Assembly (NCBI GenBank): GCA_009731375.1 | Contig: BJOX01000320.1 | Coordinates: 3,246-45,275 of the forward strand | Source of the DNA: Paulinella micropora | Taxonomy: Eukaryota > Cercozoa > Imbricatea > Euglyphida | Direction of reading: 5' to 3' | DNA: 42,030 nucleotides | Shown: one piece after another, positions 1 through 27,500 of the stretch | Layout: each line of letters opens with the position of its first letter | How positions within the stretch are numbered: position 1 is the stretch's first letter | Notes under the pieces: model-generated | The model's input: only the letters and a program-made list of their open reading frames with translations | Databases searched by the model: none | What the model was told of the DNA's origin: nothing | Made by a program: the position numbers and the translations under genes

Positions 1-43
1 TAATCCCAAAAATAAGGAGACCCGCACTTGTGGGACGGGTCCG

Positions 44-912
44 GTGCCACCGCCCACCGCAATTTTTTTTATCGCAGATTCCGGTAGATTTCGACATGGC
101 GCGTCGAATGCCACCTATCCCAGCCAAAACGGACCACGGGCGGCTGCAGGGGACGGCCGCAAAGTTCGCCACTACCACCAGAAAAACCAGGCGCGATCTC
201 ACATAACCGCGCCACCCGGTGCCACCAGTGTGATACAGCCGAAAGGGGCACCAACCAAGGACATTTCTGCATTTTGCTGAAATTGCGGCGACTACTGCCT
301 TTTTCGCCCTTTTACCGTGAATTTCCACCACAAAACGTAGCTATGAGACGTGAAGTTGGGAAGTTTATGCACAACTTTTCAGGAAGGTGCAAAAAACCCC
401 CCTCCCCCCCAGGTGGCAGGGGCCAGACCCGTGGCAGATGTCTCAAACTATGGCCTGAGAAAAGTAGTGAATGGTGCCACCGGGGTGATACGGCAGAAAG
501 GGGCATCACCCAGGGACATTTCAGCATTTTGCCGAATTTGCAGCGACTACTGCCTTTTTCGCCCTTTTACCTTGAATTTCCACCACAAAATGTGGCTATG
601 AGACGTGAAGCAGGGAAGTTTATCCACAACTTTTCAGGAAGGGGCAAAAAACACTCCCTTCCCCCAGGTGGCAGGGTCCAACCCCGTGGCAGATGTCTCA
701 AACTATGGCTTGAAAAGAGAGGCGAATGGTGCCACCGGGGTGATACGGCCGAAAGGGGCACCACCCAGGAACATTTCGGCATTTTGCCGAAATTGCAGCG
801 ACTATTGCCTTTTTCGCCCGTTTACTGTGAATTTCCACCACAAAATGTGGCTATGAGACGTGAAGTCGGGAAGTTTATCCACAACTTTTCAGGAAGGGGC
901 AAAAAACCCTCC
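44..912. repeat. 255-bp tandem repeat (about 2.5 good copies plus a degenerate one)
   Basis: Near-identical units recur with a 255-bp period: matching segments begin at 312 and 567 and again at about 822, where the third copy breaks off at about 912 into AT-rich DNA. A degenerate relative occupies roughly 44-280. Because 255 is a multiple of 3, a + frame stays open from 274 to 1056 and reads an 85-residue repeat (PPQNVAMRRE..., GEWCHRGDTAERG...). Other frames are also open for long stretches, so openness alone does not prove coding. I recognise no domain. A satellite or minisatellite is the simplest reading. Confidence 0.75.
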
Positions 913-1180
913 CTCATTATCTATATTTATATTATTATCTATATTTATATATATGTATATATATATTTGTTAATTCCATATATATTTATTATTATTGTTA
1001 TTACTATTTTATTATTATTATATTATTATTATTATTATTATTTTATTTTATTTTAATATTTTTAATCTAAGTCATTTTATTTTAATACTTTAATATTTTG
1101 ATAATTTCTCATTACCTTTAATAACTTGAGACGTAGGTCACCATCTAGTTAAATCAATAGCTCTTGAGCTAACGATTTGT
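913..1180. other. AT-rich spacer
   Basis: Runs of TATAT and ATT follow the truncated third 255-bp repeat, then AT-rich DNA without a convincing ORF. A short hairpin (tagctcttgagcta, about 1159-1172) lies just before the tRNA-like A box. Confidence 0.5.
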
Positions 1181-1185
1181 ATGGA

Positions 1186-1326
1186 TAGACCAGAGGTTAA
1201 ATTGTTAACTTCATTAAACCGAAGGCCTAGGCCTAGTAGTAGTAACAGTAGTAGTAACAGTAGTAGTAGTAGTAGTAGTAGCAGTAGTAGTAGTACTAGT
1301 AGTAGTACTAGTACTAGTAGTAGTAC

Positions 1327-1424
<98 letters not shown>

Positions 1425-1509
1425 GTAGTAGTTGTAAAAGTAGTAGTAGTTGTAAAAGTAGTAGTAGCAGTAGTAGTAGTAGTAGTTGTAAAAGTAGTAG
1501 TAGTTGTAA

Positions 1510-1608
<99 letters not shown>

Positions 1609-1661
1609 AAAAAACAGTTACCCTTACTAGCCTAGCATCTTTAAGCCCCAGGTTCGATTCT
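1186..1661 (+). other. tRNA-like A box and B box flanking an (AGT)n expansion
   Basis: TAGACCAGAGG at 1186-1196 fits the RNA polymerase III A-box consensus at 9 of 11 positions. GGTTCGATTCT at 1651-1661 fits the B box at 10 of 11. Between them lies about 370 bp of (AGT)n with TGTAAA and ACTAGT variants (about 1236-1608). Without that tract the boxes would be roughly 90 bp apart, close to the spacing in tRNA-derived SINEs or intron-containing tRNA genes. I cannot fold a full cloverleaf, so this is a tRNA-derived repeat candidate, not a tRNA call. The tail after the array (aaaacagt-acccttactagcctag) recurs at about 1909-1939. Confidence 0.35.
1236..1608. repeat. (AGT)n trinucleotide array
   Basis: Nearly pure AGT repeats with interspersed AGC, ACT and TTGTAAA units. 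It reads as poly-Ser on one strand and poly-Thr on the other; neither is likely to be a protein. A short second AGT run lies at about 1938-1970. Confidence 0.95.
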
Positions 1662-1989
1662 CGAACCCTGTCGGAATTTTCCCCTATTGAAAAATTAGGG
1701 TTGCAACTTTCCGGCAAAACAGTGGATCAGGATACCTAGTTCAATCAAAAAAAGCCTCGTGTTTTGCGATTTGTGTAATACGTTCTGCTCTCCACTCTTA
1801 TGTTGAAGCTGTAATTCGGGTTAAAACATAACTTTAACGCGGTTATGATTGCAAACACTGCATCATTATCGGGTTATTTTTATCGTTTTTCCCGTTGGCT
1901 GAATTAGAAAAAACAGTGACCCTTACTAGCCTAGCCTAGTAGTAGTAGTAGTAGTAGTAGCAGTAGTAGTAGAACATATACAATCTATT

Positions 1990-2463
1990 GTGTTCCGCCT
2001 TCAACCGTTTGTCCCAATGTTTCGCTATGTGAACAGCCTACTTCCCACCTATATCCTCCTCCAACTTTACTATGCACATGTATACCCCCTACTTATGTAT
2101 GGTATCTCTATATGGGGATCTGACGAATACAACACCATTTTCCATCCACTCATTATCATCCAAAAACGTATAGTCCGTCTGATCTGCCTCAAATCATGGA
2201 GAACACCTACCAAACCACTTTTTGCCAAACTGCGCCTACTCAACATACTTAACATGTATAAATATAGCGTATGCATGGATGCACACTCCCTCACTTACCC
2301 AGCCTTCAAGGCTTTCCTACCCCTCCACTACAACAATATCCGACCAATTACAGCTGTTCATAACTACAACACTAGGCGATCATCAAAGAAACACGTGTAC
2401 AACGACTCAACGACTGGTCCAGCAGAGCCGCACAAGCACAATGGGATATGCTGGGCAAGCTAA
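1990..2463 (+). pseudogene. 3' fragment of a LINE reverse-transcriptase ORF
   Basis: The translation (157 codons) contains a segment typical of the thumb region and C-terminus of jockey/CR1-type non-LTR reverse transcriptases: LQLYYAHVYPLLMYGISIWG, then IIIQKRIVRLICLKSWRTPT, then PLFAKLRLLNI. The catalytic part of the RT (palm domain with its Asp residues) and the endonuclease are missing upstream, where AGT repeats begin, so this is a 5'-truncated copy. The ORF start is arbitrary. The reading degenerates after about 2400 and a second frame (2222-2467) becomes open, suggesting a late frameshift. A short A-run at 2483-2491 may mark the 3' end. Confidence 0.7.
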
Positions 2464-2597
2464 CTAACTATCGAACGAACACGAAAAAAAAATTCAACGC
2501 AACCTGCGGGAAAAACGCCAAATATTACCTTTTTCCTACATATCAACATTGAAAAAAGTGGAAACATAGACATCAGGCCAAAAATAAAATCTGCTGT

Positions 2598-2786
2598 TCA
2601 CGAAACTGGGGGCTTTGCTGCATGTTGGACAGCCTCGAAAACCTTTTGTTGTGCTTCGCTGTCTGTGTTGACGGCGATTAACGTGCTTGTAACTGATGCA
2701 AGAACTCTCGTGGCTCCACAAACACGCGAACACAAAAAACCGTTGACTGCCCTGCCCAAATCGTTCCTGCCCTCCTTCGTTCCCTC
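2598..2786 (-). other. Possible terminal exon, - strand, unknown protein
   Basis: One - strand frame is open for 62 codons and ends in TGA at 2598-2600. It has ordinary, non-repetitive composition (for example VLASVTSTLIAVNTDSEAQQ) unlike its surroundings. It has no ATG and begins just after an in-frame stop, so if real it is the last exon of a spliced gene. I do not recognise a family. Weak support. Confidence 0.2.
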
Positions 2787-2931
2787 TCATATCAGATATC
2801 ATATGTCGCCATCTCTCGAGCTCGTCCTCCTCCTTCTGGAGAGAGGAGAAGGAGGAGAAGATCAGGGAGGGCAAGAAGGAAGAACTGCGGTGAGAACACA
2901 GTTCAAGGCTCACTTTTCGTACATATCGAAA

Positions 2932-3041
2932 ATGGCACCTTTGAATTTGTATGATTTTTGGTGTTTTGAGTGTTTTGGTGGTTTGGTGTTTTTGGTTCAG
3001 GCACAGCAACTGGCACTGAGCAATGTGTCTCTTTCCAATGG
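2932..3041 (+). other. Possible first exon of the + strand intron-rich gene
   Basis: An ATG at 2932 in a favourable context (A at -3, G at +4) opens a hydrophobic stretch (MAPLNLYDFWCFECFGGLVF) and runs to a GTAATG donor-like site. Used this way it would leave the frame in phase 1. That phase would carry through the islands at 3803-3844 and 5713-5760 into exon C at 7536. This is a frame argument only; the region also contains a 53-bp GT...AG segment that could itself be an intron. Confidence 0.2.
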
Positions 3042-3140
3042 TAATGAAAACTCCCTATTTGTAAAAACAAGTGAAGCTCACGAAAATACTATGATTGCCT
3101 CCGTACACCTTATACACACATTCACGCGCAGGAGAGAGAT

Positions 3141-3172
3141 CGTTGAGAGAGAGAGAGAGAGAGAGCGAATGA

Positions 3173-3227
<55 letters not shown>

Positions 3228-3248
3228 CACAGAGACAGACAGACAGAC

Positions 3249-3294
<46 letters not shown>

Positions 3295-3587
3295 CGGAGA
3301 AAGAGGAAGAGCGCGAGAGAGATGAGCAGACAGAGAGACAGACAGCGAGACAGACAGAGAGAGACAGACAGAGAGATCGAGAGAAAGAGGAAGAGAGAGA
3401 GAGAGAGGGTATCTTTTTGATAATACAAAAAGAGTATATATTTTTCATCATATATATATAGAGACAAAGAGGATATATGTATATATACATATAGAGAGAG
3501 AGAGAGAAAGAGACAGACAGAGAGAGACAGACAGACAGACAGAGACAGAGAGACATTCAGAGTGCGATCGAGCGAAAGAGGAAGAGC

Positions 3588-3624
<37 letters not shown>

Positions 3625-3652
3625 TGACAGCGAGATACAGAGAGCGAGGAGC
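3141..3652. repeat. (GA)n/(GACA)n compound array
   Basis: GAGA and GACAGACA repeats with short AT-rich interruptions (about 3417-3495). It ends at an A-run and a 76-N gap. Confidence 0.95.
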
Positions 3653-3662
3653 CAAAAAAAAA

Positions 3663-3738
3663 NNNNNNNNNNNNNNNNNNNNNNNNNNNNNNNNNNNNNN
3701 NNNNNNNNNNNNNNNNNNNNNNNNNNNNNNNNNNNNNN
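3663..3738. other. Assembly gap (76 N)
   Basis: Unsequenced. Flanked by an A-run on the left and a 40-bp A-run (about 3740-3780) on the right. Confidence 1.
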
Positions 3739-3739
3739 G

Positions 3740-3782
<43 letters not shown>

Positions 3783-3802
3783 ATGGGCTGTGTGTTGTGC
3801 AG

Positions 3803-20421
<16,619 letters not shown>

Positions 20422-21178
20422 GCCAAAAGCACACTATTCTTCTTCGCCCAGTCTTTTTTCTCACCGCATCATTTTGGCAAAAATCATTCAACCTTGATTT
20501 TATTACTTGGACATTCATGTGGCAAAATAGCCTTCTCGATCAGTAGTTTGGATAAGAAAATGCAGGGCACATCGTCGCAACGCTCGTGTCCTGAGCTTGC
20601 AAATGATAGCATCTGTATTGACAATTAGTACTAACATTGATGGAGGATGGTGAGTTTAAAGTGGGATAGTGTGCCACTTGAGTGTCCACAGTACAGCATC
20701 TCTTTTTCATCAATCGAAGTGATAAGGTTAGCTGAAGCCATCGCGTGAAAGCTCTTGGGAGCTCTGATCCGTTTTCACGTGATAAGCTCTAAATTTTTCA
20801 ATCTCAAATAATTGCTGACCGCGAAAAATAAGCGCAAAGTTGTATTGCTGCTGAGTATCCATCTGTGCTTCCATCGTTCTCCATCAATCGCCCCGTGGTG
20901 ATGTGTAAATGGTAATGTCATCATTTGAAAGCTCAAGACAGCTTTCCAACGATGTGTTCAGAATTTTCATCTCTTCAATTGAAATTATCGATAGAGAAAA
21001 ATGAATTCAAAGTTATATACATAAAGTAACTAGGTTATAAAGTAACTTGGTTTGCCACTTGAATGTCCGTAGTAATATTATTAATACCGTCCGCATTTCA
21101 AGTTATATTAATATTATTAATTGTTAATGAATAGACTTTTAAAATAATAATACTTGAATAATAAACCGACAATGACTC

Positions 21179-21246
<68 letters not shown>

Positions 21247-21714
21247 CATTATATCATTATATTAATATAACTCAAAATATTTTTCCGAGTCTGAGTCTTT
21301 GACTCATTCATTGCCAGTTCAGCGCTGTCACGAGTCTTAGACTGTTATTAATAGTGGTGACGACTCGCCATCCATGTGGATATATATACATGAATACATG
21401 ATTAAATTATTTCCTGCATTTCACTTTCCCTACTTCCTCCTGTAGCCTGCATTCTTACTTGTATTAATAACACCGGGCCACGGTATACTACCGCATTGTT
21501 ATTTCGCTATTAATATTAATATATATTAGTCACAAGTTTTTAGGGCCAGGAATTCACTCGTCGACTCTGAAGTCGTTCCTTGTTATTAAATGTATTATAA
21601 GATGAATTCTTATTATTAATCATACATTCAGTTCCGCCGCCGGTTTTGAAGAATTCTTCCTGTTTTCAAACTAATGTCATATTACCGTGTCGCCGGATAA
21701 AGGCCCATGATTTT
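20422..21714. other. AT-rich low-copy region without a supported gene
   Basis: Probable 3' flank of the Derlin-like gene. Two diverged blocks (about 20660-20850 and 20930-21090) share tags such as tgccacttga-tgtcc, tgaaagctc and gaaaaat-aa-gc-aaagtt, suggesting an old duplication. An (AT)n run lies at 21181-21245. I see no ORF worth calling. Confidence 0.5.
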
Positions 21715-22136
21715 TTTCGCTTATAATCAAAAGATATTAATATCAAGTTAATAATTCATTGTAAACCGGGGTATTAATCCTTCCAATTCCACAGCACTCT
21801 GAAAATAACCTAATCTTCCTCCTCTGCAGAGAGAGGAAACCAATATGATGGCGGAACTTAAAATATAGGAGACTGTCAGAGCCAAGCAACAAAAAGGAAA
21901 AAGAGATGCATTTCCCGGCCCAGTGTCACCCCTAACGATAATATTATTATACTGCTTAAAAAAGGAGTACCGGTTATGAATAGTAATATTATCTTTTTCA
22001 ACCTGCTCAAAAATATATAAATAAAAACGGATATACTATCACTATATCTTAAAGAGATCTCTTCTATACATCACTGTGTATAGGGGTATAAGAGCATACG
22101 GTCAAAAATTCACATATTTACCTATCTGCGCCTACA
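21715..22136 (-). repeat. 3' LTR (candidate)
   Basis: On the - strand it starts TGTAGGCGCAGATAGGTAAAT directly behind a polypurine tract. It is similar along its length to 37014-37403, with several small indels. The far end lacks the CA dinucleotide present in the other copy, so that border is approximate. Confidence 0.65.
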
Positions 22137-22137
22137 A

Positions 22138-22149
22138 TCCCCCCTCCCC
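22138..22149 (-). promoter_or_regulatory. Polypurine tract
   Basis: The - strand reads GGGGAGGGGGGA, then T, then the LTR start TGTAGG. This is the expected position and composition of the plus-strand primer of an LTR retrotransposon. Confidence 0.65.
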
Positions 22150-22440
22150 GTTTTATGCGGGAACCGTAGCTAATAGGGGTAGATTGGTAAATATCGTCGA
22201 ATGAGAGCTCACTTTCCGGGTTTGTTTCCTCATGAGTGATCGGTTCCTGTGGAGACAACCCATTGAGTAGCTTGAGTGACCGCTAAATTTTTGCTCTTCA
22301 TCACCGTTGTACGTCCGGTGCTTACAAAATACAAATTTGAGTTTGGAGATTTTCGAGTTCAAATTTGAATTTGAATTTTGAACTATCTCCTCCGGGCCCC
22401 TTTTCTATGGCGATCTGCCATAGACGTACAACGGTCTGAT

Positions 22441-24850
22441 CATGTCGCTGTCAAACCATCCCTTTGCCGTTTCCTTTCTCCATGCTTTCCCGGGTCTCTG
22501 ACCCGCATTTGCTACCGCGCCTCAAACTTCTCGAGGTTGAGGGTCTGCAGCACTTGCAACCGCTCTGGTAACATGGGTCCACCCTTCGGATCTGTGATCC
22601 TACCATTACTGGGCAGTCTGCATTTGATCTGAAGCAGACCTCCGAGCAATTCTAAATATCCCGCGTCCCCATTCCCTGTCTTTGGGTCGTTGCTCCTCGT
22701 CAACTGCCGGTATATCGTCAGCAGCCACGAGAGCCGATGCTAGTGTTGGAACCGTACGTAATATGCTGCCGTACCCGAGCCGCACCTCGGACACGCTCAG
22801 GTATTCGTCGTCTTATGCCTCGCGGCCTACATAGGTAGGGAGGCTTGGGTATGCCTAAGACCTGCCTATAGTACGCGAGTACATTTGCTTCAACCCTGAG
22901 GTCCCAGGGTTGATCATGTTTGCTCCGAAGGTAGTAGGCTCGGTATGCCTTGACCTCCTCGGGCAATGGGATATCCGAAAGTTCGAGCAGTCTGTAGTAA
23001 GAATTGATGTCTTCCTGCGACCACTGCAACTTTCTGAGTTGGTATGGCTCAAGCAAACATCTCGGCTGCTTCCAGATACTGTAGAACCGGAGGGCGTGTT
23101 GTCGCTGATAGTCCTCCAATCCCACCCATCATCGCAGCGATTTGGCCTGCTCGAACAAGGTTTTGGTGAATCTCACTCGGTCCTCGTCCCTCGACTGGTA
23201 CCGAGCGATCCCCGGTAACGGGTTGTCGTGAAACCCCCATGTGCGTGGGCCCCCCCATCCGAAACATGGCGGTGATTGCGCGCAGGATATCAATTCGATG
23301 TCCCCGTTGTATGCGTGATCTGGACATTGGTGAGGCCCGTATCGCTCCGGTGACGCGTACGCTCTTTCCGTGAGGTGCCATCTCCGCGAGCATCTCGGAC
23401 CGTATACCCTCCCGCGTTTCTTTTCCGCTTCACACTGTACTCTCAGGACGTTGTCCTGTTCGGTGGGCTCGTACCTCGCTTTGTCATAGAAGTCCGAGAA
23501 ACCCCGTTCGTCGAATGGAGGCTTTGGAGGCGGCAGGTTAACCTTGCGAGGGTTTGCCTCAAACAAATGCGGGTCTGGGACCCAATTAACCTGGTTGCCC
23601 ACCAATCGTATTCGGTACGGCTCCTTAGACGGTGTGAACGGGAACGTTCGTTCGTTAGTTGTGTGTGCGAGCGCCGGGCATTGTAGCCACAGCCTGCGCT
23701 CCGCATCCGTGATATCTGGGTAAGGTGGGTAGATTCGGTGTACTCTGCGCGTCAGTGGGTCATACTCCTCCCTTTCCTGATCTGGGTCTTGGTTCAGATG
23801 CAGGTCCATACCTCTCAATATCGTTTCCGTGTCGATGCGATATGACCTACGCACTCCTGTTGCTACGACCCTCCACAGCGGTACCGGGCCCCGTTCGGAA
23901 TATGCGTATATCGGTCGGTCGATCGGTCCGTATACTCCGAATATGTTATCGGAGGCATGGAAGTACGCGGGGAATACTTCGTCCCTGCCCCAATGTGCCG
24001 TCGGCTCCGGTGGCGGGCAGCGGTGGTGCTGGTACGCCGGATCCGTTGGCCGTGGCCGCTCATCGGGCCGCTTTTCTTCGGGCGGGTTCAGTTTGTCACT
24101 GTAAGCATCGGGCTTGAGTCTATCCTCATCCCCGACTTTCTCCCAGTATCTTAAGCGTGCTTCCTCTAGCGTCCACCCGCGTGAGGCTCATAGATTCGCC
24201 ATAGTATAGGCTCTTGTCTTCTTCTGGGATCCACCCAAATCCCGAGTGCTGAGCCTTAACCCTTCGGGATCGACGTCCTCATCTGTGTGTTGCGATGCAG
24301 GTGTACTGCTGTCCTCAGTCGGTGCCTCCCCTCGTCAGCCGATGGCTTCATAGGGGTCGTCAACATCTCCGACTCGACTTCAGCTTTTCCCCGTGGGGAC
24401 TCCGGTGTGGTCACAACACTAGCCTGAGTTGTGCCACCTGAAGGTTGAGCGGGTGTGAGCGGTGTATTGGGACCGCCAAGGTTGCGCTGGAGGGTTTCGC
24501 TTCCCTGTGCGCCCTTGCTTGCAAGGTTGTTTGTGCCACTGCTCGGAGTGGTCTTTGTGATGTGGGGTGTCCCCTCTGGTGAGTTGTGTATGTGACCGCA
24601 CCTGAAGTTTGCTGCCTCAGATGGGCCTGTTTCGTCCAGTTGCTCCGCTTCGCGACGCCGGTCCGCCACCGGGCTAGCTGCCGGGATCTTCCCGCCGGAC
24701 TACCCCGCGCGGATGGAGGGAGCCGTTGCCCTTCTCCCGCGATCGGATCGCCTGTAATCCTAGGTGTACTATCAGTATCACCAGGACCGAAGCCACGCAC
24801 GCCGGGAGGAATCCTAGATACTGCTTCACCAGATGTCCGGTGCCAAACAT
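22441..24850 (-). pseudogene. Third ORF of the retrotransposon, downstream of integrase, with a membrane segment
   Basis: An ATG at 24850 opens MFGTGHLVKQYLGFLPACV followed by ASVLVILIVHLGLQAI, one hydrophobic segment, then basic residues (RSREKG). After frameshifts comes a Ser/Thr/Pro-rich stretch (24256-24669), then a long Tyr/Pro/Arg/Asp-rich region open from 24187 to 23132 (GVYGPIDRPIYAYSERGPVP, RRVHRIYPPYPDITDAERRL). It continues past TGA 23129 to about 22800 and in shifted frames to TGA 22441. I recognise no family. The position is that of env-like or accessory ORFs of Ty3/gypsy elements, but nothing shows envelope function. At least three frameshifts and two or three stops break it. 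Confidence 0.6.
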
Positions 24851-25635
24851 ACACCGCCAGGTGCCTATATCACGTATAAGTCCGTGAGTTCGTATGTATA
24901 TATATCTGTATGTCAGCCCAAGCACAATGAGCAATGTGCGATGTGTGTGTTGTTCTCGTGTCGGTGTTCGACTCTCTGCGTGACAACGCGGGTGCACCCA
25001 TGCCCCATGCCCCGGTCATCTTTGCTGTCCGCGTGCTCCACCCTCGCCGTACTGCGCGATTTGCGGTGGTATGTATATAGGGATGTGTTATATTCCTTAG
25101 TGGTATAGATATGCTTATTTGTATACGTAGGGCCGTCGGGTGCCTTAGAGCCCCTTCCATCCAAACAAAGAGCAAACAAGAGCGAGCATAATATCTAAGA
25201 CAGTCTGTGGGGAATAACTTATCATACACCACTCATGCCATCGCCGCGGGAGGCGGGTGTGCAACTCAAGAGGAGGTGGGTATAAAGTGCAATGCCAACC
25301 ATATCAACGGGCATTGCTGCGCGTCAACATGGTTAGCCCGAAGCTATTCCGACCCCTGGTGGAACACCAACTACTAGCCCGTCAAGGTACCTTCAGGGCC
25401 GTCGCACCTCACGGAGGGTAAGGCAGGGCCTTTTCCCGTGTATCATGTCATGTTAGGCTCTCTTTTGCTATCTCTAAGAAGAATGGACTTAGGTAGTATT
25501 TTAACAGATATGGAGTCCAAAGCCGTGTCCCTTTCCTATGGCTAGTTTCTTACTGTTGCTACCCAGTATTGGTCTTTGGATCTCGCATACTACCCGCGTT
25601 AACTATGCTTGTGAGGTGTCACACGGCATGCTGGG

Positions 25636-26478
25636 CTAGGCTAGCTTGCGCCTCTTCGCCTGCCCTAATTTGGCTTTCTTATATTTGCCTGGTGGTGGTG
25701 CCCCGATGAAATGGGTCGCTATGCCCTCTGCTACGTATACTATCTCATCCCACACCCGTAGGGGGATTCGACCGTGCTGTAGATCGAATGGGTAATCCAG
25801 CACCATCCTAGGCCACGCCTGTATTTGTCACGGCGTGTAGCCTTCGGACTTGTCCGTGATGCCTTTCCAGAACGTTTCGACTTGGTTGGAGTCGCGGTAT
25901 ACCGGATTAAAAGTCCGTGATTCCGGCTCGTCGAGGTCCTGGTGTGATCGATAGAACTGCAGTACGGGCGGCTCGGCTTTGATTGCCTTGCTTGTGCGCG
26001 TGACCCGAGTCTGCGGCTCCTATTCTCTCACTTTTATGAGGAAGAAATCGTTAAGGCAGTCGTCCCCGACATGTGCCTCTGGTGGCCGAAGAAGGTATAT
26101 CTTTCCGACGTGCCAGTGCATGGTTTTCACGTCGTCGGCCGACCTCAGCTTTGATTCAGCTGGTGGGCGTCTCGGCACCGGTTCAACCTTTTCCTCCTGT
26201 TCCGACTGCAGGTGGTTGGTCGGCCCTGGCGCGATAACGTCCCCCTCGGAAGCGTCGGCTTGTTCGGTCGCGACTTCTCCGGCTTCGTTAATATTCGGAT
26301 CATTCCCCTCGGCTACGGCCGGTAAGGGTTGCGTCGGGTTTTCCTTCGCCTCGGCCGTCTTGTCTCGGCGCTTGGGCGGAGGCCGTAAACTGTGTTCCAG
26401 CTTCTGTACCGCTTGCGTCATCGTTTCGTTACGACCCAGCATGGGGTTAAAACGCATCAGCCGCCGTACATGTACCAC
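25636..26478 (-). pseudogene. C-terminal extension of pol, unknown domain
   Basis: After the integrase the - strand continues in one frame, through TAG at 26020 and TGA at 25828, to TAG at 25636. It reads a charged linker (KRRDKTAEAKENPTQ), then HWHVGKIYLLRPPEAHVGDD, then FNPVYRDSNQVETFWKG, then MVLDYPFDLQHGRIPLRVWD and a Lys-rich end. No chromodomain is recognisable. The clean continuation past both stops indicates that they are secondary mutations. Confidence 0.55.
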
Positions 26479-26549
26479 CAGCGTCTTACCTTTCCCTGTA
26501 TTCGGTATGTCAAAGCACCTACTTGTTTTACAACAGTGTAAGCGCCTTG

Positions 26550-27500
26550 CTACATCGGGAAGAGTTTGACGCTAACCAAGTTGGGTACCTGGGGTACGTA
26601 CAGGAAGGCTAAGTCCCCTTTATGGTATTCCCCCGACTCATACTTGACTTTGCTCGGCGTCTGCTGGTTTTGTTTATGCACCTCTTCGGCCTCCCGCGCC
26701 TTCATGACGTAGTGTCTGGCTTCCGCCATGACTCGTAGGCGACAGGCCATCAGCTCATCATGCTCCAAAAAGCCCCCTTCTGGGAGGTTTGGTAACACCA
26801 ACTCCTCCGGAATCCTCAAGTGCTGTCCGTATACCAGGAGATTGGGGGAAGCGCCCGTGGCTTTTCCGCCCAATGCCCTCGATGCGGTGTTGTTCATGGA
26901 GAACTCAAAAGACGGTAAGGCCTTATGCCATATGTGCTGATTATCGCGACAATACTGCTGGAGCGCGGCCTTGAGCGGTCTATGGACCCTCTCGATTTTG
27001 CCGTTGCTCTCTGGTGAATATGCAGTTACGTATTTCCACTCAAAGCCCCGCACTGTGGTGTGGACAGCCGAGCGGAGAGTTCGTTTGTAAACTCCGATCC
27101 CTCGCTGTACACATTTTCGGCACTCCGGTATATCGGAAGACATGGTCGACCAGGGCCTCACATGTCGATTCCGCATCCTTTTCCACAACTGGTACCGCGA
27201 ACACATAGTTCGAGAAGCGGTCTGGCTGTTAGGATGTACCGATAATTGTGGGTCTCCGCTCGCGGTAGCGGTCCTACGTAATCAACATGCAAAGTTTCAA
27301 ATAGGTTCTCAACAAGCTTGTATTCGCCATAGAGGCCTCTCTGAGCGTTGTTGTGTGGGGTTTTGGTTTGCTTGCAGTGTTCGCATGTGTCGACTGTGTC
27401 GGCAATGGATTTCTGCATGCCATGCCACCAAAACCTGCGCAAAATAAACCAAGACATTTTATCCCTTCCCGTGTGTGAGTTGAGAGCAGAGCGGTGAGTG
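26550..27500 (-). pseudogene. Integrase (HHCC zinc finger, broken DDE core)
   Basis: HHCC finger: ATHRSALNSH, then RRFWWHGMQ, then DTCEHCKQTK (about 27360-27500). The first catalytic Asp is in ETLHVDYVGPLP (about 27280). A frameshift follows. The region of the second Asp reads VYSEGSEFTNEL in one frame, so the Asp of the usual DRG-EF motif is lost at an indel. The catalytic Glu lies in YSPESNGKIERV, in the frame open to 26550. That frame ends FPM then TAG then QGAYTVVKQV, where Trp is usual before Q, implying TGG to TAG. Confidence 0.8.

Noticed and set aside
1181-1717. Poly-Ser (+) and poly-Thr (-) open frames
   Set aside because: Pure AGT microsatellite; open on both strands because the repeat has no stop codon.
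23375-24154. + strand ORFs across 22.4-34 kb
   Set aside because: Shadows of the - strand retroelement frames; no domain recognised.
24870-25232. - strand ORFs between pol and the third ORF
   Set aside because: Composition irregular, no continuity with neighbours; probably non-coding spacer.
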